From: Xylaria sp. FL1777
Lineage: Eukaryota > Ascomycota > Sordariomycetes > Xylariales > Xylariaceae
Reading direction: 5' to 3'
Length of the DNA: 64,000 nucleotides
Assembly (NCBI GenBank): GCA_022578965.1
Contig: MU400513.1
Coordinates: 186,001 to 250,000 of the forward strand
In this document: in pieces, positions 25,315 to 40,203 of the stretch
How positions within the stretch are numbered: the first letter of the stretch is position 1
Layout: each line of letters begins with the position of its first letter
The notes under the pieces: model-generated
Seen by the model: the letters and a program-made list of their open reading frames with translations, nothing else
The model's database searches: none
What the model was told of the DNA's origin: nothing
Position numbers and translations under genes: made by a program

Positions 25315-25328
25315 AAAAAAAAGAAAGA
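25315..25328 (+). other. polypurine tract of element A
   Basis: AAAAAAAAGAAAGA ends three bases before the TG of the 3' LTR, where the plus-strand primer of reverse transcription is expected. It supports plus orientation and the LTR boundary at 25,332. Confidence 0.75.
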
Positions 25329-25331
25329 TTA

Positions 25332-25529
25332 TGTTATATATATTAAACTAGCTAAATATTTTGTGCTATTTTTAGATATATAGTTTAATAAAACATTAAA
25401 ACTATATTACGCTAAATTAAAACTTATTAAAACTATTTTGTATACTAGAAGTAAAGCTATTTAGCTTTTGCTAATTTAAAACATATAAGCGGACTATAAA
25501 GGTTAAAAAGTCCTAAACTAATTATATAT
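25332..25529 (+). repeat. 3' LTR of element A, first part (198 bp)
   Basis: Matches 18,506-18,703 base for base apart from transitions. It ends in ATAT, where element B entered. Strongly RIP-mutated: the region matching the LTR-derived ATG now lacks it. Confidence 0.92.
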
Positions 25530-25833
25530 TAAAATAAAGCAGTGTAATCGCGCAAGATTTACTATACTACTCTAATTGCAAAAAAATAAGTCATAACTTA
25601 CGCATCTAAGCAATTAAGCCATATATAAATTAGGAAATTAAACGATTAATTAAAAGGCTATTTAATAATACAAATAAAGCAACTATAGCTAATTTTCATC
25701 TTTTTTTGCATGTTTGTTAAGTTTATTCTTTAAAATCTAGCGCAATATTTATACTTTTATTCCTACTATATAACTTAGCCTAAACTTACTCTAACTAGCT
25801 AGTTAGTTTATTTAGCTATTTTACTTTATTTTA
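25530..25833 (-). repeat. LTR of element B, left copy (304 bp)
   Basis: Same length as the right copy at 40,204-40,507. Differences are transitions in both directions; the terminal CA has become TA. In the element's own orientation this is the 3' LTR. Confidence 0.9.
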
Positions 25834-28800
25834 ATTTTTCTTTATTAAAATATAGTTACTTTTAGTTTATTTTAATACTTATAATTATATAGTTTTTTAT
25901 TTTTATTAGCGTTTTTTAAACAAAATTAATATTATTTTCCTTTGCTTATTTAGTTCTATAAGTTCTCTTTTATTTTTTTTGCTACGTTTAAAAGTAGCTT
26001 AAGCTTTAGCGCTTATAAAAGCATTATAGCTTTATTAAAACTAGTTTTAGCCTTTTTACATATTTAAATATATAAGTAAAGGCCTTTAGAAGTACTTAGC
26101 GTTTTTTTTATAAAAGTACTTATAAAAAGTTTATACTTTTTTTTTTTTAAACTATTAAGCTTAGCTAAGTTTTATATTTAGCTTACTATACTTAAAAGGA
26201 AAAATATCTGCAAAAGTTTCTATAGTAAAATAACTTTATATTGCTAAAACGTTTTTATATTGCTTATAATATAACTTTTTTAGTATAATTGTTAGTTCTT
26301 TTTGCTAAAAACCTTTTTTGCGCTTTAAAGTAAAAAGCACTAAAAAAACAAAACAATTAATTTTTAGTTTTTTTTCTAGCGTTTTTTTTTTACTCCGTGT
26401 ATTTTTAGCGCTCAATAATAAAAAAGCTAACTTATTAAATCTAAAAAAAGTTGCTTTTGGTTTTTTTAAAAAATAATAAAGCTTAGCGCTTATTAAAAAC
26501 AATAAACGCAGATTTTTTTATAACTTAAAGCTAAAATGCCTTTTAAAGTTCGCTTTTAAAAATTAAATAAACTATTTATAATTTTTTCAATTATTAATAT
26601 TTTTTTTTAAATACTAGCTTATTAAGTTGCAAAACACGTAATATAAATATAAAGCTTTAATAAATCTGCACATATAGTTATTACGCTAGTAAAAACAAAG
26701 AAATATAAAATAGCTTAATATAACCTTTATATTAAAGTGCTTTATTATTTAATACTTTTGCAATCTTTAAAAAACTCGTTTATTATTTTTATTAGTAGCA
26801 TATTTAAAGTTTAAAATATATATTATTTTTAAAACAATATTAATAAAAATAATAATCTAATAATTGTTTAAGCAATATTCTATTATAAAATATTTTATTT
26901 AAAAGGTTATAGTAATTATTGCAGCTTACTTTACGTTTTGCTAGTTTATAAAAAAATTTTTTATAAACTAGCTATACTTAAGTTTAATATTTATTTTTAA
27001 AGCTTTAGCTTTTTTATTTATATATAACTAAAGCAATATATTTAGCAAAGCTTTTATTTTGCGCTTATTTAGCTATTTTTTAGCGTTTAGCTTTATAAAG
27101 ATATTTGTAATATAAATAGCTTTAATTTTTCATTTTGTAGTGTTTACTTCGTAAAAGTCTTTATAGCAGCTATAAATAGCAAGCTTTTTTTAGTAATTTA
27201 AATACTTTTGTTTATACTAGTAGGTTTTTTTAATAGCTATTTATTGTTTTAAAAAAAAAGTTTTTAGCTACTGCTTTTTATTATTTTTATATATTATTTT
27301 TAAAACTTTACTTAGCAAAAAACAATAAGCTAGCTTTTGTTTATTATAAAGCTTTAGTTTATTAAAATGTTTTATATTATTATTTTTTTAATAATCGTTT
27401 AAAGCTTTTTTTAATAGCAGTTTTTTTAGGAATTTTATAAATAATAACTATTAAATATTTAGTTTTTATACTACAGGTTTTTATTTTTTATGTAGTTTTA
27501 GCTTTATTACTAAAACTATTAGATTTTTTATAAACATAACATTAAACTTATTAAAGCAAAAATTATTATTTTTACAGTATTTTTTAATTTTAAATAAGTA
27601 CTATATTAATATTATAAAACTTTTTATAGCTATAAATCTTAATATTTAGTTTATAGCTTATAAAAATACTTTTAAATATTTAGTTTTTAGTTTAAGCATA
27701 TAAAGTAGCGTTTTATTTGCATTTATTAAGCAGTTTTATGTAGTAAAGTATGTTATAAAAGCTCTTTTTTAAAAATTAAGCGCCTTTTTATTAAGCAATA
27801 AATTAAAAATATAAAAAACTTTTATTAAAATTACGTATAATATAAACTACTAATATTTTAATGCTTTTTTATTATAATACTTTCTATATATTAAATATAT
27901 TACTTTCTTTTATATTTATTAAACTAAATTTAAGGATAAGTTTTAGCAAGTTTTGCTATTTTTAAAAAACGCATAGCTAAAATGCTTTTTTAGTACTACT
28001 TTTTTTTTTTTTTTTAAGTTTTTAAAAAACAAACTTTTTATAAAGGTTACTTTTTTTTATATAAAATAAAACTTTAAAACAAACTTTAAAAGAACATTAA
28101 CTAAAAAAAGCAATATGTTTTTTAGCTAAACATTTTTTGCATTTAGTTTTTTAATCTATAAAAAAAGCTAGCAAGCTAGATATTTTTTATACTTTAAATT
28201 CTTAATAATTACTAGCTTTTTTTTAAGGCTATTTTTAAAAAGCCGTTAGTTCTTAAAAAAAGGCTTTTTATAATTAGCAATTAAGTTTATATATACATGC
28301 TTATTTTTTTTTTTTTTTGCTTTCTTTTTAAAGTTTGCTATTTTTTGTGCTAGTTATTTATACGCCTTAGTATTAAGTGTTAGCTTTGCAAAACTTTCAA
28401 AAAGAAATGCTTTTATTTTTAGTTAATTTGCAGTACTAATAACTTCTTTAAAAATAAAGAATATAATAATTAAAAGCGTATGCATATAATAAAAGCAATT
28501 CTTAATAATATTTAGGCGTATGTATGCTTTTATTATGTTTTATAATTTAATAAAAAATGTAAGCAAGTTAGAAATTCTAATATAAGTTAAAAATACAAAA
28601 GCAAATAATATAAAAAGTATAAAATGCAAATATTAATATTAGTACTGCTTGCTTTATGCAGTTTAATATTTTTAATTGCTAATTTAAGTTATTACTTTTT
28701 AATAATTGCAAGATTTTTTAAATATAAATGCTAAAAGCATTTATGCTAAATATAAAAAGTTAAAACTTATTAAATAAATAAAATAGCAAAGTTAAATATA

Positions 28801-31800
28801 AATAAAAGGTTTAATAAAGCAAATATAATAAAAAAAAAACTAAAATATATATTTTTAAACTAATGCACTTTTTTTTTATAAACTTACTATACTATTTTTA
28901 ATTTATTAATTAATTATTTTATTGCTAAAATAGATTATTAATTGCTAAATGCTTTTATAACAATTATTTTTTATATATTTATACTAGTATTAATTAAAGA
29001 ATAAGCAAATAAAGTAGTTTTAGTTAGCTAAATAATTACTTTTTAACTTTTTTTTAATATATTTATAACTTACTTTTTTTAAATATTTATTGCTACTAAT
29101 AATAAAGTAAATAACTTAAGTTTTAATAAGTATAAAAAAAAAGCTTGTTTTTTTTTTTAATCTGTTTTTTTTTAAGTAGTTCTAAAGCTTAAATCTTTTT
29201 TGCAATTCTTTTTTTTAGTGCTTAAGTCTTTAGATTATTTAGATTACGCTTTTATTATAAAGTTTTCGTTTTTAAGTAGCACAATTAATGCTTGCTTAAC
29301 TAAGCACTTAAAAAATAATTCTTGCATTATTAATAAGATTTTAAACAATTAAAAAGCATTATAATAGTTAACTAATATTCGAAAAATTAATATTGCTTAG
29401 CTAGTAAACAGTTATACCTATAATATTTAAAAAGTTAAATTTACTAATAAATAGCAAAATATATATGCTTTTTTTTTTTTTAAATCTTGTTTTTTTTATT
29501 TAGCTAACTTTTTTTGTTTTATATAATTAAGCATTAAGCTATTTATAAATCAAAATTTTTAGTAATAACGCTAGCAGCAAATATGTTTAATAAAAAATTA
29601 GTTATAATTTTTTTTGTATATACTATACAAATTAATATATTTAAGCTAGCTTTAGCTAAATAAAAAAACAAAAGCATTTAAAATTTTGCTTATTATATAT
29701 AAAAGCAACTAAAAGCAGTTCTTAAAGCAAATATATATATTAGATTTTTTATAATTTTTGCTAACTTATAGCTATGTTTATATAGCTATTTAAAATATAA
29801 AATGCCGTACTTTATAAGTATTACAAATAATTATTAATAATAGCTAAAAGCAAAAAATATATAAAGCTTTATTTTTTTTTCTTTTGTTGCACTATTTTAA
29901 AATAAAAGTTTAGTATATATACTAATTACGCATTTATTATTTAGTTATAAAACTGTTTATTTTATAAGTCTAAAAGCAATGTAGCTAAATATTTTAAAGC
30001 TAATATAATAACTATAGCAGTTAAAAAAGATTTTATGCTTAAAAACTCTAAAAAATAAATAGTTCTAACTAAAAATACTTTTATTTGCTTAACTAAAAAA
30101 AAAACTAAATTAAAACGTAAGTTAAAGCGTTTTTTTTAAGCTAATTTTATTGCTTAGCTTATTAAAAGTAATATTAATAAGCAATAATTTAGTATTGCTT
30201 AAAAAATCAGCATAATACTTAAGTGTTCAAAAAAATAGCTAAAAAAATAAATTAAATAAGTTACATAAAGTAAAATAAAATAAAAAAATTAAACGATTTG
30301 CTTATATAGCAATGTTCTTTTTAATACAATTTGCAATTATTCTTTTTTATTGCATAGCTTATAAATTCCTTTTTAAGCATAATAAATAAAAAAAAAATAA
30401 TTATTATATAAAAAGTTAAATTATAACATTTATAAAGGCAAATATATAAAACTTTCGCAACAAAAAAATTAAAAATACAAAATAAAAATTATTAATACTA
30501 AATCGTTAAATCTTTTTCTGTTTTTTTTTTAGTTTTTATTTTTTTAGCTTTATATAATTAAATAATCTTGCTTAATTTTTTATAGCAAAGTTTTATTTCT
30601 GCTAAGCTTGCTTTAAACTCTGCTTAAACGTTTGCTGTTTTATTAAATACTTATTATTGCTTAATAATAGCTTTAAGTTATTACTAATAGTTTAAGCATA
30701 TAAAATATAAACTAATAATTTCTTAAGGTATAATAATAGTATTCTTTGCTTTTTAGCAGTTCTAAAGTTTTTATTAAGTATTAAATAGTTTGAACTAAAA
30801 GCAAAAAAAGCTATTTAGTTTTAAATAAAAGTAATAAAGCAATTAAAAGTAAAAAAACTTATATATAAGCGTTAATGCAGTAAAATAAACTTAGGTAGTT
30901 AAAACTAATAAGCAGTTCTTACTTCTGTTTTTTTTATTTTTACGCATTTCTAAAAAAAAGCAATAATAATTTATACTAAAACTAAGCTGCTTAGCTATTT
31001 AAAAAACGTTAAAATAAAATAAAAACTTATATCTTTAACATAATAGTAAAAAAAATGCTAATAAACTAGCTGCTATAAAACTAACAAATATAAAACTAAT
31101 AAAAAGAAAGCTATAAAAAACACGCTTAGTTTTAAGCAAAAAAAAATAGTTTTATATATTATAACTTAATTATATAAACTTATACAATTAGTAAAAATAA
31201 AAAATAAAACAATTAGTAAAAAAACAAAAAATAAAAGAAAAAAAATCTATTGCTTTAGCTTTTATTAGTTATTACTTTTTAAAGCGTTTTATAGTATAAT
31301 AGCTAAAAAAATAAAGTAAGCTATTATATTTTTTAGCACTTAGAATATTTAAAGCGCTAAAAGTTATACTATAGCTTTTATAAACTTAAAAAGCTTTTAT
31401 AACTTATTATATTTTCTTTATTTTTTATAGCTTAATTATTATAGCTTTAATTATTAAAAGCTTTATTGTTTTAGTTTAGTTCTTAATAAATAGTTATAAT
31501 ACTAATAGTTTATATATTAAAGTTAAAATTTTCTAGTTTTTAGTACTTTTAGTTATTTTATATAAATTGCCTTAATTTTTTAAAAAAAAATAACCCTTTT
31601 AATTCTTTGCTAGTTAGTTCTGCTAATTAATATTGCTTATAATTAACATTTTTTTTAATTTTATAAAAGCTAATTTATTTATATAGCAGCTTTTTGTTGT
31701 TAAACTTATTTATTAAAAGTATAATATTATAAAAAAAAACAAAAAAGCTTTTCTTAAGTAGTTGCTTAATTTTATAAGCGTTTTTTTAAGATTTAGCTTT

Positions 31801-32089
31801 TATAACTAATTTTTTTTTCTTAGTTATAATTGCTTTAACTTTTATAACATTTTAGTTATAGCATTTTAGCTGCTTAACTTTAGCTTTAATAAAATTCTTA
31901 TAAAAAGCAACATTTTGCTACTTAATTATTTTTTATATTAATATTACATTTTTTACTAGCAGAATTAGCATTTTTTTATATATTAGCTTATATAAGCTAT
32001 AGCTATAATAGCATATAAAAATGCAATCTGCTTATATTACTAAGTTTAAATATTTTAGCTAATTTTTTCCGGTTTTATTTATTATTTAT

Positions 32090-33480
32090 ATAAGGCTTTT
32101 TTTTATTAGCTTATAGCCTTTTTTAATAAAGCTTTAAGCCTAAAAATAGTAAGCTAAACCATAATTTATTTTATAGCTTAAAGTATTTACTGCGTTTTTT
32201 ATTTCTTTTTTAAATTTAGAGCTATTGTTACATTTAATCTTTATAGAAATTTTATGCTAAAACATAATTTTTTCTTTAATAAATTTAAGTATTCTTGGAA
32301 AATCTACGTATTTTAAAGGTTTAGCTTCTAAATAAGTTATTATTTTGCATTTTGTTTTTATAATAGCTTTAAATCCATTGCTTAATAGTATAGTTTGCAT
32401 ATTTATAACCTAAAAAACTAAAAAATTTAAAAAATAATTAAAACAGTATTTTTTAGTTCTTTTACTATTTATAAATTTTTAGCAATTAAAGCAACTAGCA
32501 ATTATAACATAAATATTTTAATAAAAGCTCTTCTAATAATATTTTTAAGTTATTTATTAAGTTATAAATATTTAGCCTTTATAAGTTATCTTTTTATAGT
32601 TTTCTTTAATAAAAGCTTTTTAAGTTTTTTTGTTATTAATAACCCTTTTTAGCATTCTTTTAAATTTTGCTTTTCTTTAAAAAATAGACTTGTTAATAAA
32701 AAATTTAAAGGTTTTTTTTCTAAAGTAATTTTGCTTTTTTTTTGTTGTAAGTTTTTTTAAAACTTGCTTAAAAACAAGATATTTAGCAATCTGCTTGCTT
32801 TTTTTGCTTTAATCTTTTTTTAAGTATAACAAAAGTTTTATTTTTTAGTATACTAAGCTTTTAATTAGTTAATTGCCTAATTTTCTATACGCAATAGTAA
32901 TAGCTATTATATATAGTTAAAAATTAATAAAATCTTTTATATTTTTTTTTTAATGATTATTTAACTTATTTAATAGCTTAAAAAGTTTTCTAAAAAGCTT
33001 ATTAGTAGCTATATGTTTTTTTTTTAGCATATAATAAAATATAAAATCAAAAGTCTTTATATATGCTATTTATTTTGTTAATTAAGCATTTAGCAATGCT
33101 AAAAATTCATTATTTAGCTATGCTATAAAAACTTTCGCATTAATTTCCAAATAAAACATAATTTTATAAAAATAATTTTGCAACTTTTAAAAAGTTTTAA
33201 TAATAATAAGCTTTTTTAGCTTTATAGCATTATATCTTTTTTTAAGGCCTTTTTATATTTTGGACTTATATTTTGCTAATTTAATAGCTTTATTAACTTT
33301 TTAGTATAAAATAGTACTTTAGCTAGTTCTAAAAGCATTTATCTTTAGCTAAATAAGTTCTTTTGTATAATTAAAAGTAATAAAAATAAAAGCTGTTATA
33401 ATAGCTTTTTAAAGCTTTTTTATAGCTTTTTTTTATAATTCTTTAAAGCAAAACAGCTTATTTTTCCGTAACAAAACTAT
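32090..33480 (-). pseudogene. decayed pol segment of element B (RNase H and integrase)
   Basis: Reading the minus strand, 33,480-33,100 gives an RNase H-like stretch. It has an FCFKELQKKA-type start, then RYNAIKLEKL, then FYLEINAKVFIA, close to the Ty3-type FxLETDANxLVAQLN block. Further on, at about 32,400-32,090, an integrase core is readable (EAKPLKYVDFPRILKFI, then CNNSSKFKKEIKNAVNTL, then INYGLAYY). Many codons are stops, consistent with RIP. This is a different lineage from element A. RT should lie around 33.5-34.5 kb on the same strand but I could not read it with confidence. Confidence 0.6.
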
Positions 33481-36400
33481 TAATAGTTTTATAATTATAG
33501 CATACCTTTATATTTATATTTAATAGTATATTATTATTTTAAAAAAAAACTATACTTCTGTAATATTTTTATAAGTCTTTTACTTAAAAATTTTTATTAC
33601 TTTTACTTTTATTAAGCTTTTGCTATTAGTGCTACACATATAGCTAATTATTTTAGTTATTTGTTTTACTTATTTGCTTTTAAGTATGCTAGCTATAATT
33701 TTAGCTAGTTTAAAATTAAGCAGCATAACATTAAGATTTTTAAAATGCTTTAATATAAACTGCTTAATTTTTAAAGCAACTTTATAATTATTATACTTAG
33801 TAATAAGTTCTTTAACTACTACGTTATTAAAAAAAGGTTTACATTTTATTAGTAATATATTATATAAAACTTTTAATAGTACTTTTAAAAATTAGGCTAC
33901 TAAATTTATTGCTTTTTATAAAAAAGTAATTATTTAAAAAAAGCTTATTAGTATAAAAAAAGCAGTTATTGCTTAGCTAAAAATAAAAAGTAATATTTAA
34001 TTATATTTTAAAAATAAATTAACTATAAAAATTACTTTATATATTGCAAACTTTTTAAAAAACTTATTATAGCTTTAAAAAAAATTAGCATTACATATAA
34101 TAACCGTATTTATTTTTATAGCTAAATTAATTAATCGAACCTTTTTATTTTTTTTTTGCACTAAAAACTAAGCATTACAATATAAACTATAAGCTTTTTT
34201 AAAAACGTTATGCTTAAATTAAGTTCTTAAAACTTTTATAGTAATATTTTTTAAAGGTTTAAAAATTAAAATGCTGCAAACTTGCTATGCTTTATAAAGA
34301 ACTGTTTTAATTTCATAAAAAGAAGAAATTTTGTTATATATTTTTCCTATTTTAAAAAAGTTTTAAAAAAGTGCTATTTTTTTGCAATACTATATTTCAG
34401 TTAATAATGCTGCTTTTTGCTAAGTAAAGTCAGTTATATAAAGCTTTTCTAAAAAAACAGCTAGTTGTTTAGTAATTAATTAAATACTTTTAAAAGTAGT
34501 ACTAAAACATAAATATATATTTTAATAAATGCTATTTTATTAAAACAGCACAGAATTTTTTAAGTAATAGCTTGTTTTTTTTAAAGCTTGCTTTTTTTAC
34601 TTATAAAATTTAAATAAAACAGTACTATTAAATAGCATGTTATTTCTAAAATAAATCTTTTTATTTTTTGTTTTATATATTATATTTAAAATTATCGTTT
34701 TATTTTTTATTAATTTGTTAGTTTTTAAAGCTTAAAAAGTTAATAGTACTTAAGTTAAAGTTATAATTAAGTTATATTTACTTTTTAATTTATATGCAAA
34801 ATTTCTAGTTTTTATAATTATTAATCTTTTAGCATTTTTTTGCTTTAACGTTTTTTTTATTGCAACTAAAAATATTTTAAGTAGTTAATTATTATTAAAA
34901 ATAACGCAAACTTTCTTATTATTTTATATTCTTAAATTTTTAAAAAGTTTAATATTTTATATAAAAGAAATTAAAAAAACTACTAATGTTATATTATTAT
35001 ATAAGTTTTAATTTTTCTAAAAGCTTGCACTTATATACTTTTTTAAACTATATTTTTTTAATTTTTTCTTTGCTTTTTTTTGCTAATTGTTAGATTTTTT
35101 ATTTAAAGTTTAATATTTTTATGCCTTTTATAGCTTATTTGCTAAGCTAATAGTTTAGCAAATATATATTAGTTTTTTAGTTACTAACGTTTTTAAGCCT
35201 TTAAATTTAGTTCTTTAATATGTTTTATTACTAATACAATAATTTAGCTTGTTTTAAATATTATACTAGCTATTATATAAAAGCTTTAAAAATATAAACT
35301 TATTTAAAACTTTATAATAAAGTTTATTTTTAGCAATAAAAAGTAAATAGCTTGTTTTTTGCTAATTATATATAGCAAAAAAAGCAGCAACTTTTTACTT
35401 ATTTAAATAGTAGTTTTTAAGCATTTTATGCATTTAACTAAATTGCTAGTTTAGTTAAATCTTTTTTAAGTTATATTTATATTTCTAGTAGCAAAGCTAT
35501 TTTTATTAACAAATAAGTTTATAATAATACTAAATTACGTTTTAGAATTAATAATTCTAATAATATTTTTTTTGTAGATTTTGTTTTTTATTTTTATAGT
35601 AAGCTTTAAGCAAAGCTATATATATTTTTTTAGCTTTATAACGCTTAAAAATATAGCTAAAATACTTTATAATTTTAGCAGTAAAACTAATATAAAACAT
35701 AAATTTAAAAAGCTTAAATGTTTTTAGTTAAAATAATTTATTAAGCTTAAGTCTTTTTTATTATAAAATTTATACTTTAATATTCTTTTAAATAAATCTA
35801 AGCTACTACTACTAATATAATTATTATACTTTTTATAAATCTTTATTTTAAAAGGGTTAAAAGTTTAATTAGCGCTTTTTAAAACTATTAATGCTAGCTA
35901 TATTAGTTCTTTAAGCTTTTTTTTTCTTTTTAGCGCTACTAGCATAAAATTAACATAAAGCTAAAGTTTAATTAAAAATATTACTTTTTTTAAAAGCAAC
36001 ATAAATATAACAATTAATAACTTTTACTTTTTTAGGTTATTTTTAAATAATAAATATATAATATTATATTAGTTTAAAATCTTAAAAAACATTTTATTAA
36101 ACTTTAGCTTATTTTTTAACGTTTAAAAATTTAAAGCAATATAAGCAAAAAACAACATTACTTAATTATTTTATTAGTTTTAATTGCAAAAAACTTTTAT
36201 TATTTTATAGCGTTACTTATTTAAAAAAACAGCTATAAAGCTAAATTAAAACATATAAGTATGCATAATAAAACCGTTATATTTTATTTTTTTATTTATT
36301 TATATTACTAAATAGTTTAATAAAAAGCTAGTTTTATAAATACTATTTAGTAATTTATGCTTACTAAGTTAACTAGCTAATTATAATACTAGCTAAAAAC

Positions 36401-39029
36401 TTTTTTATGCTTTTTTAACTGCTAGCTATTAAAATCCTGTATTATTTTTTAAAAAATCTACGCTTTTATAAAAAAAAGCATTTTTTATGTTTATTTAAAT
36501 CAAAATTTCCTGCAATAAAGTTTTTAGTTAAGCTTTATATTTTAACTTATTACTTTTTTTTTTTAAAATAAGTTATAACATGTTTAATTTAATTTGCTAA
36601 CTTAAACTTTTGCTAAAATTATTTAAAAATAATAGTATTATTTTTAGCATTAGTTTAAGCACTTTTACTGCTTTAAAATATAACTTAGCTTTTATTTAAG
36701 CAATTGTTTAAATAAAAACATTAAAGTACTTTAGAACTTTTAGTATAAAGTTTTTAAAAGTAATATTTGTTTTTTTGTTTAAAAAGTCTTTAAACTTTTT
36801 AGCTTACATTTTTTCAAATTTCAAGCTTTTTTTTATAAGTTTTGCTTTTTAGATTTTTTAAAGCTTTTAACAATTAAAACTCTTTAGTTCTAGTAAAGTA
36901 TTTTATTTATAAAAATTGTTGTTTATTTATATATTTTTAATATTAAGCTAAATAAAAAACTTATTATTATTTAAATAAATTTTCTTAATTGTTTAATTTA
37001 TAAAAAGCTTTTTTTTTTGTTTTCTAGGTTTTTTTTTATTTTTTGTTTAATAAAAAGCAGCTTTTTTAGTTAAAAGCTTATAACAATTAGCTTAAAACAT
37101 ATTTACGCTAATTTCTTTGCTTAATATATAGCTTTGCAAAATTTTAGTATTATTTACGTTATAAAAAGTGCTTTATATAAAGTTTTAATTAGTTATAATA
37201 AAGCTATTATTTAGCTTGCTGTTTATTAAGTTATTTTTTTTAATATTATAAGCCTTTATTAATTTTATTTTATAAAGCATACTAGTTTAATTATTAGTTT
37301 TTTTATTTAAAAATTAGTTTAGCTGCTTATTATTTAGCTAATAAAGTTTTTTTTCCTTTTAACCCTTTTGTTTGCTTTTTATTTTAATATTTAGATCTTT
37401 ATTATTTAAAATAAAGTTTTTTTTTTACAATTAATAATAAGCTTTTTGCTTAAGCAGTTTATTATTGCTTAAAACAAAATTATATATTTACTTTATTATA
37501 GCATTAAAAATTTTTTCTTTATTTTTACTAATTTTTATAACTTTAAAAAAAACCTTTATATATTTAAAGCTTACAGAAAATTTTAGCTTTTTTAAGCATT
37601 ATTTAAAGTTTTAATATATAATGTTTTCTTTTTTTAATTCGTAAGTAAAGCTACACTTATAAACGTAATAATTATTTATATTATATTTTTAATAAATAGT
37701 TTTTTCTGCCGAATAAAGATTGTTTAACTTTACTTGTTATAAAAAATTAAACAATTATTTGCTTTATTTTTATTTTTTAAAATTATATTTACTTTTTTAT
37801 AAATATTTAGAAGTTATAGCATTAATGCTAAATATTTGTTTTTTTAATAAGTTTATATTAATTTTATAATACTACAATGCTTATAGTTTTTAATTAATTA
37901 GCTAAACATACTAATTTCATAGTTTTTTTAGCATTTTTTTTAGTTTTTTTTTTGTAATTGCTGCATTTTTTTGTTTTAATTCTAATTGTTATATTTGCTT
38001 AATAATATTATTTATGTTTTAATTATAAGTAAAATATTAAGCTAATTTTACTTGCTGTTTTTTAATAATAACTGTTTTAGCAGCTAATATAATTATATTA
38101 ATAGCTAGCTTAATAGCATTAATAGCAGTATATAAAAGCTTATTAAAATTATAATTATATAAATAATTAACTTTTTTTATGCTTTATATGCTTTTTTTGT
38201 TTTTTTAAAATAAAAATCTAGCTTAAACTTTTTATTAATTTAGTTATTTAATGTTTTATAAAAGTTTTTATAAAACATTTTGTTTAAGTTATTATATAAC
38301 TTTTTAAAAAACTTTATTATTTTATTAATAGTATTTTAATTTAGCTTTTTAAGCAAACTTTAAATAAATTAAAAATTAAAGTAGTAATTTTTTTAAGCTT
38401 TAATATTTTTAGTATATATTTAATGCTAAAAGAAGTAAGTTTTAAAATTAATAAAATATATAGCTTTTAAGCAAGCTTTAAAATTTTATAATATAGCAAT
38501 AGTAAACTTATTTTGCTTAAAGTTTTAAAGCTTAAACTTTTGCTTAAGCAGTTTATAAGTTTTAGTTTATAATAAATAATTCTTTAATATTATTTTTACT
38601 ATTTTTTTTGTTTAAAAAGTATTGCAATAAATAAAAACCTGTTTAATTTTATTAATATTTTTAAAACACTTTATGCAAAAAAAAGCATTTAAATTATTTA
38701 GCTATTTGCTTATTTTTAACTTATTAAACAGCAAATGCTAGTTTAACCTTAAGTTAAAAAGCATAAATAATAGCTTAATTTTAATATTATACTTATTATT
38801 AAAATAGCTTAAGCTAAATAAAGTTGCTTTAATACTTTTTAAAAATAATAAGCTAGTTATTTTTATTTTTTTTGTTTATAAGTAGTTTTAATGTTTTTTA
38901 TATATTAAAGTAAGAAAATCTAACAATTTTTTATAGTTAAATTATTTAATTAAGCTATAATTTTTAAACTTTTAAGCTATATAATAAATTAAAGTAAAAT
39001 TTATATAAAAATAACAAAAAAAGTAAGCT

Positions 39030-39090
39030 ATAAAAAATAATAAAAATAAGCTACAAAAAATAATAAAAATAAGCTAAATAAAAATATAAG
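39030..39090. repeat. short A-rich tandem repeat
   Basis: A unit of about 24 bp (AAGCTA[TC]AAAAAATAATAA-like) occurs two to three times within the unassigned part of element B. It could be a replication slippage product in very A+T-rich DNA. Confidence 0.45.
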
Positions 39091-40203
39091 TTTAAAAAAA
39101 AAAAAAGTATAAAGTACTAAAAGTTTTTAGGTATTTTAAATATTTAAGTTTTTTTGTGCTGTTTTTTTAAACTTTTCTTTTAAAAAACCTAACGATTTTT
39201 CTTGTTTACATTTATAAAAACTGCTAGCTTATTTTTTATAGCTTTTTAAGTTTTTTTCTAAATGCCTTTATATTTTTATTTTTTATGCGCTTTTATTTTT
39301 TTATATGCTTTATAACGTTTAGTTTCCTTGTTTTTTAGTTTAGCTTGCTTTGCTTTACGTAAGTCTTATTAAGTAAGCTTTATTTTTTTATAGCTTTTTA
39401 TTTATAAAAGTAGCATGCTTTTTTCTTTTTTTTAAAGCTTCTTTATTTAACAATAAGTGCTATAAAAAAACAATAGCTATATTTTGCGTAAAATCTTTAA
39501 ATAATAGCTAGCTTATACTTAAAAAACCTTGCTTTTTATTTTCTAATAAAAAACTATATTAGCTTAAAAAACAAAATATATTTTTAATTATTAATAGCTT
39601 TATATATTAATGCATAAACTTAAATTTATTTAGTATAAATAAGCGTTAAATTTGCTTGTATTATAGCTTTTAAAAGTTTTAATAACTTTTATTTTTTTTT
39701 AAGCCCGTTTTTTGTTTTTTTTTGCTTATATAAAAGCAATTATGTTTTTTTTTTTATAAAGCACTAGCTTTTTAGCAAAAATTTCTTTTTTTTAGCCCTT
39801 TAAAAGTTTTTAATAAACAGTTTTCTAGCTGCGCTATTTTAAAAATTATACTAACATTTTAACATTTAATTGTTGTTTTACTAAAAAAAATAAAAGCGCT
39901 CTGCAAACTAAACCAAAAAAAACAGTTTAACATTTTTATACGTTTGTTTTAAGCTTTAATAATTAAAAGCTGCTAGCTTAAACGTTTATTATTAATTATA
40001 ACTAAACTACTTATATTAAGCAAGCCTTGCTTATTACTAGCTAAAACAGCTAAATATAATATATTGTGTTTTGCTTATAAAAAGTATAGCAATTAATAAA
40101 TAAATAAATTAAACATATAAATTAGCAATAATAAATTGCTTGTTTGTTAGTTTTATAATATTATTTATAGTAAATAAAAAATTAGCTTTACTAAAAACAC
40201 TAA

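Noticed and set aside
26305..26502. 65-codon minus-strand ORF inside the A+T-rich centre
   Set aside because: Lys/Phe/Leu low complexity, in line with chance in very A+T-rich DNA; it lies within element B and has no domain.
18840..40203. Mitochondrial DNA insertion or centromere as the cause of the 22-kb A+T-rich block
   Set aside because: Paired LTRs of matching length, target duplications and readable RT, RNase H and integrase remnants explain it as RIP-decayed retrotransposons. Centromeric identity cannot be tested from sequence.
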